Origin: Actinacidiphila rubida
Lineage (GTDB): Bacteria > Actinomycetota > Actinomycetes > Streptomycetales > Streptomycetaceae
Assembly (NCBI RefSeq): GCF_900110255.1
Contig: NZ_FODD01000002.1
Coordinates: forward strand, 1 to 64,000
Direction: 5' to 3'
DNA length: 64,000 nt
Shown here: positions 35,564 to 44,215 of the stretch, piece after piece
Numbering within the stretch: position 1 is the stretch's first letter
Layout of the letters: each line of letters begins with the position of its first letter
The notes under the pieces: generated by a model
What the model saw: only the letters and a program-made list of their open reading frames with translations
The model's database searches: none
Told to the model about the DNA's origin: nothing
Program-made: the position numbers and the translations under genes

Positions 35564-36139
35564 ATGAGCGAGAACCAGCCTCCATACGGCGGTACTCCGG
35601 GGGGCCAACCCGGACCTTACGGCCAGAATCCCTACAGCCAGGACCCTTACGCCCAGAACCCGTACGGTCAGGGCCAGGCGGGCCCCTACGGACAGCCCGG
35701 CATGCCGGCGTACCCCGGCGGAGGTCCGCAGGACCTCAGCGCCTACGGCCAGGCGCCTGCGGGCATGCCGCCGCTGGCTTCCTGGGGCTGGCGTTTCCTG
35801 TCCGGTCTGATAGACGCCGTCATCACCCTCGTGGTGAACGTCGTGGTGTCCGTGGCCGCCGGCAGCACGGCGGGCTCGCTGGCCGGCCTGGTGGTCCTCG
35901 TCGTGCTGGCCTACATGGAGGGCACGAAGGGCCAGACGCCCGGCAAGATGGCGGTCGGCACCCGCACGCTGCGCGAGGCGGACGGTCAACTGCTCGGTTT
36001 CGGGCGGGCCTTGGGTCGACGCCTCCTGCACATCCTGGACGCGCTGGCGTGCTTCCTCGGCTACCTGTGGCCGCTGTGGGACCAGAAGCGGCAGACCTTC
36101 GCCGACAAGATCGTCTCCTCGGTCGTCATCAAGCCCTGA
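35564..36139 (+). CDS. RDD-family integral membrane protein
   Basis: A 191-aa protein. Residues 1-65 are a low-complexity Gly/Pro/Tyr/Gln region (repeats such as NPYSQDPYAQNPYGQG), typical of actinobacterial RDD proteins. The RDD domain follows with ASWGWRFLSGLIDAVI (the Arg and Asp of the family), two hydrophobic segments, and GQTPGKMAVGTRTLRE. Function in this family is unclear; some members act in ion or osmolyte transport. The start has no ribosome site, and TTTACT at 35551-35556 could be a -10 box giving a leaderless transcript. Confidence 0.85.
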   Translation: MSENQPPYGGTPGGQPGPYGQNPYSQDPYAQNPYGQGQAGPYGQPGMPAYPGGGPQDLSAYGQAPAGMPPLASWGWRFLSGLIDAVITLVVNVVVSVAAGSTAGSLAGLVVLVVLAYMEGTKGQTPGKMAVGTRTLREADGQLLGFGRALGRRLLHILDALACFLGYLWPLWDQKRQTFADKIVSSVVIKP

Positions 36140-36170
36140 CGCCCGTCCCCGCACCACTGACCATCACCCC

Positions 36171-36209
36171 GCGCCGGGGATCCGCGGCCTTTCCGCGGGT
36201 CCCCGGCGC
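36171..36209. terminator. Bidirectional hairpin after the RDD gene
   Basis: A 17-bp stem (36171-36187 with 36193-36209, one G-T wobble) and a 5-base loop, between convergent genes. Confidence 0.7.
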
Positions 36210-36305
36210 GGTGGCGTTTCCGGGACGACTCGGTGGGGCCGGGACACCAGCCCGGGCCACGAGTCGGCGGGTGCGCCAGGCACGAACAGTCGGGCCGGCC
36301 CGGCG

Positions 36306-36713
36306 TCACGCCTCGGCGATCGGCGCCTCGGTGTGCGCGATCCGCGGGCACACCTGGCAGGCGGAGCCGCCTTGTTCGTGCCACCAGCGGCAGGACGGGC
36401 GGATCGCGCAGTGGGCCACCTTGGCGGCCGGCCCCCGGCTCTCCGCGGTGCGGGCCACCGCGTCGCCGAGTCCGCAGCGCTCGTCCTTCCAGTGCAGGCA
36501 GTCCGAAGTGACGCACGGTCCGGCGAACCGGAAACGTGCCTCCGGGGGACGCCGGCCCGCGGCCGAGGCCTTGTCGGCGAACGTCTGGGTGACCGGGAGC
36601 GGCGGCTGCAGCGCGACGACCCGGCCGTCCGGGCGGATGATGCCGAACAGCAGGTTGCCGGGGCTGCACATGCTGCTCGGGCAGGCGAGTTCCGACCGGT
36701 CACGCGTGGTCAC
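36306..36713 (-). CDS. Cysteine-rich protein of unknown function, possible metal or Fe-S binding
   Basis: A 135-aa protein. I do not recognise the family. It has nine cysteines in spaced groups: C-x4-C (11, 16), C-x4-C-x7-C (67, 72, 80) and C-x5-C-x10-C-x2-C (102, 108, 119, 122), the last in CAIRPSCRWWHEQGGSACQVC. This suggests metal or iron-sulfur binding in the cytoplasm. There is no signal peptide. The GTG start overlaps the upstream stop by four bases (GTGA), so it is translationally coupled as the third gene of the set running from 37443. Confidence 0.68.
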   Translation of the reverse strand: MTTRDRSELACPSSMCSPGNLLFGIIRPDGRVVALQPPLPVTQTFADKASAAGRRPPEARFRFAGPCVTSDCLHWKDERCGLGDAVARTAESRGPAAKVAHCAIRPSCRWWHEQGGSACQVCPRIAHTEAPIAEA

Positions 36714-36964
36714 TCGACCGCGTCCGGTTTGAGGATGATGCCGAGGAAGGGGCGCAGCGGATCGAGGATGCCGTCGACCCTGGCGGCCTCCGGCATGGAC
36801 TCCGGCGGCTCCGCGAGGGGCCACTCGCGGAGGTGCGGGGACAGGTCGAGTTCCGCGATGCGTTCCAGGGCCGCCTGACGCACGGCGTCGGCGACGCTGT
36901 TCAGGACCTCCGGTGGGAGATCGCCGTCGACCGTGACGCGCAGGCCTTCGGTGTTCGAGGGCAT
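36710..36964 (-). CDS. Small acidic protein of unknown function
   Basis: An 84-aa protein with GGAAGG about nine bases before the ATG. It is acidic and probably helical (PPEVLNSVADAVRQAALERIAEL); the N-terminus (LRVTVDGDLP) looks like a beta strand. No family is recognised. It lies 53 bases after one unknown gene and overlaps the Cys-rich gene, so the three probably act together. Confidence 0.65.
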   Translation of the reverse strand: MPSNTEGLRVTVDGDLPPEVLNSVADAVRQAALERIAELDLSPHLREWPLAEPPESMPEAARVDGILDPLRPFLGIILKPDAVE

Positions 36965-37017
36965 GGCTGTTACGCCTTCCGGGAGTTGGGGGGCACGGCG
37001 GCCGGGACGCGCCTCGG

Positions 37018-37443
37018 CTACTGCGGGGTGCCGGCGTCGCTGCCGGAGCCGGACGACTTCGGGGGCGACGAGGACTTCGACCCGGAGTCCGAACTGAGCA
37101 GCAGGGCCGCCGCGATGGCGATCACGATCACCACGCCCCACTGCGCGCCGCCCTGTTGGGTCAGGGCCGCCTCGGAGACCCCCACCTTGTCGGCGATGGC
37201 GAGTGCCTTCGGCAGGTCCTGCCGCAGCAGCGCGTTCTGCAGCTCGACGTGTTCCCTGGGGTGTTGCTTCATCGACGCGAGGATCGCTTCGAGATCCTTC
37301 ACTGCGTAGTCGATGTGCTCGGTGCCGATCGTCGCCGGCGGGGTGATCTTCATGAGCCGGTCGCTCGCCACCTGCAGGCCGTTGACGTCCTGCGGGGTGT
37401 TGGTCAGACCGATCACCAGGTTCGTTCCCGCGGTACCAGGCAT
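37018..37443 (-). CDS. Unknown protein with one C-terminal membrane segment
   Basis: A 141-aa protein with GAAGGA seven bases before the ATG. Residues 1-95 are soluble and mostly helical (DYAVKDLEAILASMKQHPRE, QDLPKALAIADKVGVSEAAL). Residues about 100-118 (WGVVIVIAIAAALLLSS) form one membrane helix, followed by a Ser/Gly-rich tail. This topology suggests a tail-anchored or single-pass protein. The family is not recognised. It is first in the three-gene set and may anchor its partners at the membrane. Confidence 0.65.
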   Translation of the reverse strand: MPGTAGTNLVIGLTNTPQDVNGLQVASDRLMKITPPATIGTEHIDYAVKDLEAILASMKQHPREHVELQNALLRQDLPKALAIADKVGVSEAALTQQGGAQWGVVIVIAIAAALLLSSDSGSKSSSPPKSSGSGSDAGTPQ

Positions 37444-37553
37444 GGCGTGTCCTTCACGTGTGCGGCTGGACCCCCTGCCTCAACCATGCCGAGCTCACAT
37501 TTTCCGGGCAATTGCAGTCATGCCATCCGGGGGTCGGCGCGGAAACGGCCCGG

Positions 37554-37940
37554 CTACCTGGTGGGGCGGGGCTCCGCGTCCGGCGGCGGGGCGGCCGGGG
37601 CCGCCTTGGCGTCCGACTGCGCGCAGGGCGCGGACCAGGTCCCGCCCTGGTGCTCCCACTCGCCGTGCCGGTCGAATCCGCACCCGCGCAGCGTGGCGTC
37701 GATCTCGGACGGCGGCGGCCCGTCGTCCGGCCTCCTCGCCGCCACCGTGACGACGACGGAGTCCACCTCGCCCCGGTCCGGATGGTCGTTCAGGCTGTCC
37801 ACCGCCAGGTGCCACTGCCCGTCCGCGTACTCCACGCGGACGTGGTACGGCGGCACGTCCGCGTGCCGGCCCGCCGCGTCGCCCGAACGGTCACGCTCAG
37901 GTGCCGCTTCCGGCACGGCACGGGGTGCGGGTTCGGGCAC
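37554..37940 (-). CDS. Hypothetical protein
   Basis: A 128-aa protein with a GTG start seven bases after AAGGAG. The central part (PPYHVRVEYADGQWHLAVDSLNDH, then SVVVTVAARR and IDATLRGCGF) looks like a small alpha/beta domain. The ends are Pro/Ala-rich. It has two cysteines and no signal peptide. It lies 110 bases upstream of the three-gene set on the same strand and could be its first member. No family is recognised. Confidence 0.6.
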   Translation of the reverse strand: MPEPAPRAVPEAAPERDRSGDAAGRHADVPPYHVRVEYADGQWHLAVDSLNDHPDRGEVDSVVVTVAARRPDDGPPPSEIDATLRGCGFDRHGEWEHQGGTWSAPCAQSDAKAAPAAPPPDAEPRPTR

Positions 37941-38497
37941 GGCGGGTCTCCTTCTCGTCCGGTCAGAACAGCGTGTGCCCACGCGCGAGGCCGGCATGCG
38001 CGGTGCACCCCAACTCGCGTGGGCCCAGCGGCGGGACGGGCTCACCGGGCGGGCGGCCACGGCCGGCCGTTCCCGCGGTGCGGCGAAGGGCGGGGAGAGC
38101 GGGGCGCGTTGAGGCCCGGGAGAAAGCCGGGGAGGAACCGGGAAACGGGGTCGCACCGTACCGGGGACGACGTTTCGGGCACCCGGCAGGTCGCCGCGAC
38201 AGTGCGTGACGGCCGCCCGCGGTGTGTGTTGCGGCACGTTCCCGTCCCTGACGGGGCGTCAGCACGGGAGGCCACCCCGCCGCTCCCGGTGCAGGTCAGA
38301 GGGGTCGCGCGTGCGGCCCGGAAGGACTCGGAGGGGTCGCTGGCACTTCCGGCTCAGGAAGCGCCGCGTACGCGAGGCACTTAGTATTGGTCGGCTTGGC
38401 TTGCTTTGGTACGGATGCGACGCCCGCAGGGGCATTCCCATCGCGCGCCCGGAGCCGGGTGCAGGCCCCCCGGAAGGGGACGAGGGACGAGGAGCGC
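37941..38497. other. Intergenic region upstream of the Pls-like gene, no gene seen
   Basis: A 557-base gap between divergent genes, long for this window. All open frames have shadow-type composition. The stretch nearest the Pls-like gene (38384-38410) is less GC-rich and may hold its promoter, but I see no convincing -35/-10 pair. Confidence 0.4.
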
Positions 38498-41400
38498 ATG
38501 AATCTGAAGGTGCAGAGCGACCCGCTGCGGGACGCGGACCTGCTGATGGGCGAACTCGACGGAGCCGACACGATGGCCCCGGTCGACATGACGGGCGCGG
38601 CCGGGACGACGACGGCCGTGAAGGACGCGATCGACACGATCGGCGCGGCCGACGTGCTGAGCCCCGCCGGCACGATCGGCGCCGCTGACATGCTCGGCCT
38701 CGCCGACGCGATCGGCCCCGCCGGCCCGATCGTCGCGGGCGTGCGGCCCACCGTTCCATGTGCCCACTTCACGGGCAGCCCGGCGGCCGCGCCGCGGACG
38801 CTGATGGACGTGCTCCACGCGACGGTTCTCGCCCACCCGCAGGAGCCGGCGCTGGACGACGGCCGCACCGCCCTGACGTACCGAGCGCTGGCCGCGGAGG
38901 TCGACGGGCTGCGGCGGACGCTCGTCGCGGCCGGGATCGGCCCGGGCGACCGGGTGGGCGTGCGGGTGCCGTCGGGCAGCAACGACCTCTACCTCTGCAT
39001 CCTGGCCACGCTCGCGGCGGGTGCCGCGTACGTGCCGGTCGACGCCGAGGACCCGGACGAGCGGGCCGAGCTGGTGTTCGGCGAGGCCGGTGTGGCCGCC
39101 GTACTCGGCGCCGACCGGGCCCTGACCCTGACGGGCCGGCCCCGCGACGCCGCGCCCGCCGCCCGCCGCCCCTCCCCCGACGACGACGCGTGGATCATCT
39201 TCACCTCCGGCTCCACCGGCCGCCCCAAGGGCGTCGCCGTCACCCACCGCAACGCCGCGGCCTTCGTCGACGCCGAGGCCGCGCTGTTCCTCCAGGACGA
39301 GCCGATCGGCCCGGGCGACCGCGTGATGGCGTCGCTGTCGGTCGCCTTCGACGCGTCCTGCGAGGAGATGTGGCTGGCCTGGCGCAACGGCGCCTGCCTG
39401 GTGCCGGTGCCGCGCTCGCAGGTGCGCGGCGGCAGCGACCTGGGCCCGTGGCTGACCGAGCAGGAGATCACCGTGGTGTCCACGGTGCCCACGCTCGCCG
39501 CCCTGTGGCCGGCCGAGGCGCTCAACGAGGTGCGGCTGCTGATCTTCGGCGGCGAGGCCTGCCCGCCCGAACTGGTCGAGCGCCTGGTCACCGAGGGCCG
39601 CGAGGTCTGGAACACCTACGGTCCGACCGAGGCGACGGTCGTCGCCTGCGCGTCCCTGCTGACCGGCGAGGGGCCGGTGCGGATCGGCCTGCCGCTGGAC
39701 GGCTGGGAACTGGCCGTGGTCGACGAGGCCGGCGAGCCGGTGCCCATGGGCGGCAGCGGCCAGCTGATCATCGGCGGCGTCGGGCTGGCGCGGTACCTGG
39801 ACGCCGAGAAGGACGTGGAGAAGTACGCACCGCTGGAGTCGCTCGGCTGGCGTCGCGCGTACCGCAGCGGCGACCTGGTGAAGGCCGAGCCGGAGGGGCT
39901 GCTCTTCCTCGGCCGGGCCGACGAGCAGATCAAGCTCGGCGGCCGGCGCATCGAGCTGGGCGAGGTGGACGCCGCGCTCCAGGCGCTGCCCGGCGTCGCC
40001 GGCGCCGCCGCGGCCGTCCGCACGACCCGACACGGCAACCAGCTGCTGGTCGGCTACGTGGTGGCCGGCGACGGCTGGGACCGGGCCGCGGCCGTCGCCG
40101 AGCTGTCCGCGCGGCTGCCCGCCGCGCTGGTGCCGCTGCTGGCGACCGTGGACACGCTGCCGACGCGGACGTCCGGCAAGGTGGACCGGGCCGCGCTGCC
40201 CTGGCCGCTGCCGGAGTCCGCGGGGCCGGCGGCCGGCGAGGAGGCCGCCGAACCGCTGCGCGGTACCGAGGCGTGGGTGGCCGAGCAGTGGAGCGAGGTG
40301 CTGGGCGTCCCGGTCCTCGACTCCCGTGACGACTTCTTCGCCATGGGCGGCGGCAGCCTGACCGCCGCGCAGCTCACCACGCTGCTGCGCACGCGCTTCC
40401 CGTCGGTGGCCGTCGTCGACCTCTACCAGGCGTCGACGGTGCGCAAGCTGGCGCGGATGCTGGACCGTTCGGTGCGCGAGAACCGGCCGCCCCGACGGAT
40501 CGCGCCGGTCCCGAACCGCGCCAAGGCGGTGCAGCTGCTCGCGCTGCTGCCGCTGTACGCGCTGGCCGGGCTGCGCTGGACCACCGGGCTGCTGGCCCTC
40601 GGCAACGTCCTGGCCGTGGTGGGCGACTACCCGTGGGCGCCGACCGCGTCGTGGTGGCTGGTCGGGGCCGCGGCGCTCCTCTTCTTCAGCCCGCCGGGCC
40701 GGCTGGCGCTGGCCGCCGGCGGGGCCCGGCTGCTGCTGCGCGGGCTGACGCCGGGCAGCTACCCGCGCGGCGGCGGCGTCCACCTGCGGCTGTGGGCGGC
40801 CGAGCGGCTCGCCGAGGTGACCGGGGCGACCGACCTGTCCGGCGCGTGGCTGATCCGCTACGGCCGGGCGCTCGGCGCGCGCATCGCCCCGGACGTGGAC
40901 CTGCACGCGCTGCCTCCCATCACCGGCCTGCTCAAGCTCGGCCGGGGCTGCGCGATCGAGGCCGAGGTCGACCTCAGCGGCTACTGGCTCGACGGCGACC
41001 GGCTGCACGTCGGCCCCGTGAAGGTCGGCTCGGGGGCGGTGGTCGGCACTCGCAGCACCCTGCTGCCCGGCGCGCGGATAGGGAAGCGCGCGCAGATCGC
41101 GGCCGGCTCCAGCGTGACCGGCCAGGTGCCCACCGGTCAGCGCTGGGCGGGCGCGCCCGCGGCGAAGCAGGGCCGCGCCGAGCGGCGCTGGCCCAAGCAG
41201 CGTCCCGCCCGCCGGGCGGGCTGGTCTGCGGCCTACGGCGCCAGCGGTGTGGGCCTGACGTTGCTCCCGCTGGTCGCGGCTCTCGCGGCGCTGGCCGTCG
41301 CGGGCGCGCTGGTGCCGACCGGCAGCGGCCTGGCGGAGGCGGTCAGGGGCGTGCTCATCGCCCTGGTGCCCGCCACGCTGGCGTTCGGCCTGACGTACGC

Positions 41401-42688
41401 GGCGCTGCTGCTGGCCGCCGTCCGGCTGCTGAGCCTGCGCCTGCGTCCGGGCTGGCACCCCCTGCACAGCCGGGTGGGCTGGCAGTCCTGGACGGTGATC
41501 CAGCTGATGGACACCGCCCGTGACAAGCTCTTCCCGCTCTACGCGGGCCTGATCACCCCGGTGTGGCTGCGGGCGCTGGGCATGAAGGTCGGCAGCGGGG
41601 CCGAGGTCTCCACGGTGCTGGCGATGCCCAGCCTCACCACCGTCGGCGACGGCGCCTTCCTCGCCGACGACGTGCTGGTCGCCCCCTACGAGCTGGGGGG
41701 CGGCTGGCTGCGGATCGGCCCGGCCGAGATCGGCGAGCGCGCGTTCCTCGGCAACTCCGGCATGACCGCGCCGGGGCGTGCGGTGCCCGACCGCGGCCTG
41801 GTGGGCGTGCTGTCGGCCACGCCGAAGAAGGCCAAGGAGGGCCGCTCCTACCTCGGCATGCCACCGGTGCGGCTGCCGCGGACCGCGGACGACGGCGACC
41901 AGAGCCTGACGTACGCGCCGCCCGCCCGCCTGGTGTGGGCGCGCGGGCTGGTCGAGGTCTGCCGGCTGGTGCCGGTGGTGTTCTCGGCGGCGCTGGCCGT
42001 ACTGGTCCTGACGGTGCTGGCGCGGCTGGCCCAGCACGGGCTCGTGGTGGCCGCACTGCTGTCGGGACCGCTGCTGCTGGCCGCGGGTGGCGTGGCCGCC
42101 GTGGTGTCGATCGCCGCGAAGTGGCTGCTGGTCGGCCGCTTCCGGGCGGTGGAACGGCCGTTGTGGAGCGGCTTCGTGTGGCGCAACGAGCTGGCCGACA
42201 CCTTCGTGGAGGTGCTCGCGGTGCCGTGGCTCGTCGGGTCCGTTCCGGGCACACCGGTGATGAACCTGTGGCTGCGCGGGCTGGGCGCGCGGATCGGCCG
42301 CGGCGTGTGGTGCGAGAGCTACTGGCTGCCGGAGGCCGACCTGGTCACCCTGGAGGACGGCGTGAGCGTGAACCGCGGCTGCGTCCTGCAGACCCACCTG
42401 TTCCACGACCGGATCATGAGGATGGATACGGTGGTGCTCCGCACGGGCTCGACGCTCGGTCCCGGTGGCATCGTGCTGCCCGGCAGCGAGGTCGGGGCAC
42501 GGAGCACGCTGGGCCCCGCGTCGCTGGTGATGCGGGCGGAGTCCATCCCCGCGGACAGCCGCTGGCTGGGCAATCCGGCCGAGGCATGGCACGACGAGGA
42601 GCCGGAAGAGGGGCCGGAACCGGTGACGGGACCGGTGGCGGTGACGGGACCGGTGCCGGTCGACGAGCCGCGGCGGAACGAGGCATGA
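38498..42688 (+). CDS. Pls-like membrane-bound single-module NRPS (cationic homopoly(amino acid) synthetase type)
   Basis: A 1,396-aa protein; the ATG follows GAGGAG. An N-terminal extension has short TIGAAD repeats (residues 47-66). The adenylation domain (about 100-575) has TSGSTGRPKG (236-245), FDAS (284-287), NTYGPTE (372-378), YRSGDL (455-460) and the A10 lysine K561. A thiolation domain carries Ser620 in DDFFAMGGGSL. The C-terminal half alternates hydrophobic segments with acyltransferase-like left-handed-helix parts (VGSGAVVGTRSTLLPGARIG, LGPGGIVLPGSEVGARS), as in epsilon-poly-L-lysine synthetase Pls (about 1,319 aa). My hand-read specificity code is D-A-E-S-I-G-T-V-V-K; the Glu would suit a basic amino acid. 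The product is inferred, not known. Confidence 0.8.
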   Translation: MNLKVQSDPLRDADLLMGELDGADTMAPVDMTGAAGTTTAVKDAIDTIGAADVLSPAGTIGAADMLGLADAIGPAGPIVAGVRPTVPCAHFTGSPAAAPRTLMDVLHATVLAHPQEPALDDGRTALTYRALAAEVDGLRRTLVAAGIGPGDRVGVRVPSGSNDLYLCILATLAAGAAYVPVDAEDPDERAELVFGEAGVAAVLGADRALTLTGRPRDAAPAARRPSPDDDAWIIFTSGSTGRPKGVAVTHRNAAAFVDAEAALFLQDEPIGPGDRVMASLSVAFDASCEEMWLAWRNGACLVPVPRSQVRGGSDLGPWLTEQEITVVSTVPTLAALWPAEALNEVRLLIFGGEACPPELVERLVTEGREVWNTYGPTEATVVACASLLTGEGPVRIGLPLDGWELAVVDEAGEPVPMGGSGQLIIGGVGLARYLDAEKDVEKYAPLESLGWRRAYRSGDLVKAEPEGLLFLGRADEQIKLGGRRIELGEVDAALQALPGVAGAAAAVRTTRHGNQLLVGYVVAGDGWDRAAAVAELSARLPAALVPLLATVDTLPTRTSGKVDRAALPWPLPESAGPAAGEEAAEPLRGTEAWVAEQWSEVLGVPVLDSRDDFFAMGGGSLTAAQLTTLLRTRFPSVAVVDLYQASTVRKLARMLDRSVRENRPPRRIAPVPNRAKAVQLLALLPLYALAGLRWTTGLLALGNVLAVVGDYPWAPTASWWLVGAAALLFFSPPGRLALAAGGARLLLRGLTPGSYPRGGGVHLRLWAAERLAEVTGATDLSGAWLIRYGRALGARIAPDVDLHALPPITGLLKLGRGCAIEAEVDLSGYWLDGDRLHVGPVKVGSGAVVGTRSTLLPGARIGKRAQIAAGSSVTGQVPTGQRWAGAPAAKQGRAERRWPKQRPARRAGWSAAYGASGVGLTLLPLVAALAALAVAGALVPTGSGLAEAVRGVLIALVPATLAFGLTYAALLLAAVRLLSLRLRPGWHPLHSRVGWQSWTVIQLMDTARDKLFPLYAGLITPVWLRALGMKVGSGAEVSTVLAMPSLTTVGDGAFLADDVLVAPYELGGGWLRIGPAEIGERAFLGNSGMTAPGRAVPDRGLVGVLSATPKKAKEGRSYLGMPPVRLPRTADDGDQSLTYAPPARLVWARGLVEVCRLVPVVFSAALAVLVLTVLARLAQHGLVVAALLSGPLLLAAGGVAAVVSIAAKWLLVGRFRAVERPLWSGFVWRNELADTFVEVLAVPWLVGSVPGTPVMNLWLRGLGARIGRGVWCESYWLPEADLVTLEDGVSVNRGCVLQTHLFHDRIMRMDTVVLRTGSTLGPGGIVLPGSEVGARSTLGPASLVMRAESIPADSRWLGNPAEAWHDEEPEEGPEPVTGPVAVTGPVPVDEPRRNEA

Positions 42689-44112
42689 CGCGAGGGCCGG
42701 GTGGCGGCGCCGGGGCCGCCACCGGTTCCGGCCCGCGAACACGAGGGAGCGAAGGACTGTTGACCCAGAAGCGAGCAGCGGCGCCGCAGGCGGACCCGTA
42801 CTTCCCCGCCCAAGGCGACACCCGCTACGGGGTCCATCGCTACGAACTCGCCCTGGACTACCGGCCCGCCGCCAACCGCCTGCGCGGCACCGCGCGGCTC
42901 AGCGCGGTGGCCGGCGGCGCGACGCTGCGGGAGTTCGCTCTCGACCTGGCCGATTTCCGGCTCCAGCGGGTCGTCGTCGACGGCCGGCCCGCGCACTACG
43001 CCCACCGCGCGGGGCGGCTGCGGGTCCGGCCGGCGAAGGCCGTCGAGGCGGGCGCGGCCTTCACCGTCGAGGTGCACTACACCGGCAATCCCCAGCCCGT
43101 CACCAGCCAGTGGGGCGGCCTGGGCTGGGAGGAACTCACCGACGGCGCCCTCGTGGCCAGCCAGCCGGTCGGCGCGTCGTCGTGGTATCCGTGCAACGAC
43201 CGGCCCGCGGACAAGGCGACGTACCAGATCTCCGTCACCACCCCGTCCGTGTACACCGTGGTCGTCAGCGGCAGGCTGCTGTCCCGGACCACCAGGGCCA
43301 GCAGCACCACCTGGGTCTACGAGCAGACGGCGCCCACCTCCACCTACCTGGTGTCCGTGTCGATCGGACGCTACGAGGCGGTGCAACTGGTCGGCGGCGG
43401 CTCGGTGTTCGCCCCTCGCCGCCCGGTACGGCAGACCGGGTACGTGCCGTCGCGGCTGCGCCGCGAGTTCGCCGTCGACTTCGGCCGGCAGACCCGCATG
43501 ATGGACTTCTTCGAGGACGTCTTCGGGCCGTATCCGTTCGACGAGTACGCGGTGGTCGTCGCCGACGAGGAACTGGACGTGCCGGTCGAGGCGCAGGGGC
43601 TCGCCACTTTCGGCGCCAACCACCTGGGCGGGCGGCGCCATTCGGAGCGGCTGGTCGCCCACGAGCTGGCCCACCAGTGGTTCGGCAACAGCCTGTCGAT
43701 CGGCGACTGGCGGCACATCTGGCTCAACGAGGGCTTCGCCAAGTACGCCGAGTGGCTGTGGTCCGAGCACAGCGGCGGCCCGCGGGCGGCCACGCACGCC
43801 GCCAACGCCCACGAGCACCTGGCCCGGCTGCCGCAGAACCTGACGCTCGGCGACCCGGGCCGCCGGCTGATGTTCGACGACCGGCTCTACCAGCGCGGCG
43901 GGCTGGCCGTCCACGCGCTGCGCCTCACGCTCGGCGAGGGCGCGTTCTTCCGCATGCTCAAGGGCTGGACGGCCGTGCACCGCCACGGTGTGGTGACCAC
44001 GGCCGGACTCACCGCCCACGCCGCCCAGTACACCGCCCGCCCGGTCGCCCCGGTCCTCGACGCCTGGGTCCACCGGGCGGCACTGCCCCCGTTCCCCGAG
44101 CCCGCCGCCTGA
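42685..44112 (+). CDS. M1-family zinc aminopeptidase
   Basis: A 475-aa protein. The ATG at 42685 overlaps the synthetase stop (ATGA); an in-frame TTG at 42760 after AAGGA is an alternative. Zinc ligands are His326, His330 (HELAHQWFGNS) and Glu349 (WLNEGFAKYAEW). The exopeptidase motif is VEAQGL where GAMEN is usual. It lacks the C-terminal helical domain of full-size aminopeptidase N and has no signal peptide. Zinc peptidases that degrade epsilon-poly-lysine are known from producer strains, so this coupled enzyme may trim or detoxify the polymer. That role is inferred from context. Confidence 0.88.
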   Translation: MTRGPGGGAGAATGSGPRTRGSEGLLTQKRAAAPQADPYFPAQGDTRYGVHRYELALDYRPAANRLRGTARLSAVAGGATLREFALDLADFRLQRVVVDGRPAHYAHRAGRLRVRPAKAVEAGAAFTVEVHYTGNPQPVTSQWGGLGWEELTDGALVASQPVGASSWYPCNDRPADKATYQISVTTPSVYTVVVSGRLLSRTTRASSTTWVYEQTAPTSTYLVSVSIGRYEAVQLVGGGSVFAPRRPVRQTGYVPSRLRREFAVDFGRQTRMMDFFEDVFGPYPFDEYAVVVADEELDVPVEAQGLATFGANHLGGRRHSERLVAHELAHQWFGNSLSIGDWRHIWLNEGFAKYAEWLWSEHSGGPRAATHAANAHEHLARLPQNLTLGDPGRRLMFDDRLYQRGGLAVHALRLTLGEGAFFRMLKGWTAVHRHGVVTTAGLTAHAAQYTARPVAPVLDAWVHRAALPPFPEPAA

Positions 44113-44154
44113 CCGGCCGCACCGACGTCCGGGACCGGGGACGGACGTCCGGGA

Positions 44155-44212
44155 CCGACGGAAAGCGCGGTGGCCGGCCCTCGCGGGGGCCGGCCACCGC
44201 GCTTTCCGTCGG
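44155..44212. terminator. Very strong bidirectional terminator, 26-bp perfect stem
   Basis: 44155-44180 and 44187-44212 are perfectly complementary with a 6-base loop, between the convergent peptidase and permease genes. A GACGTCCGGGACCG direct repeat sits just before it. Confidence 0.85.
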
Positions 44213-44215
44213 CGC

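Noticed and set aside
38381-42742. A minus-strand open frame of about 1,450 codons opposite the Pls-like gene
   Set aside because: Its translation is low-complexity (Arg, Gln, His, Ala, Val) with no domain; it mirrors the codon bias of the plus-strand gene.
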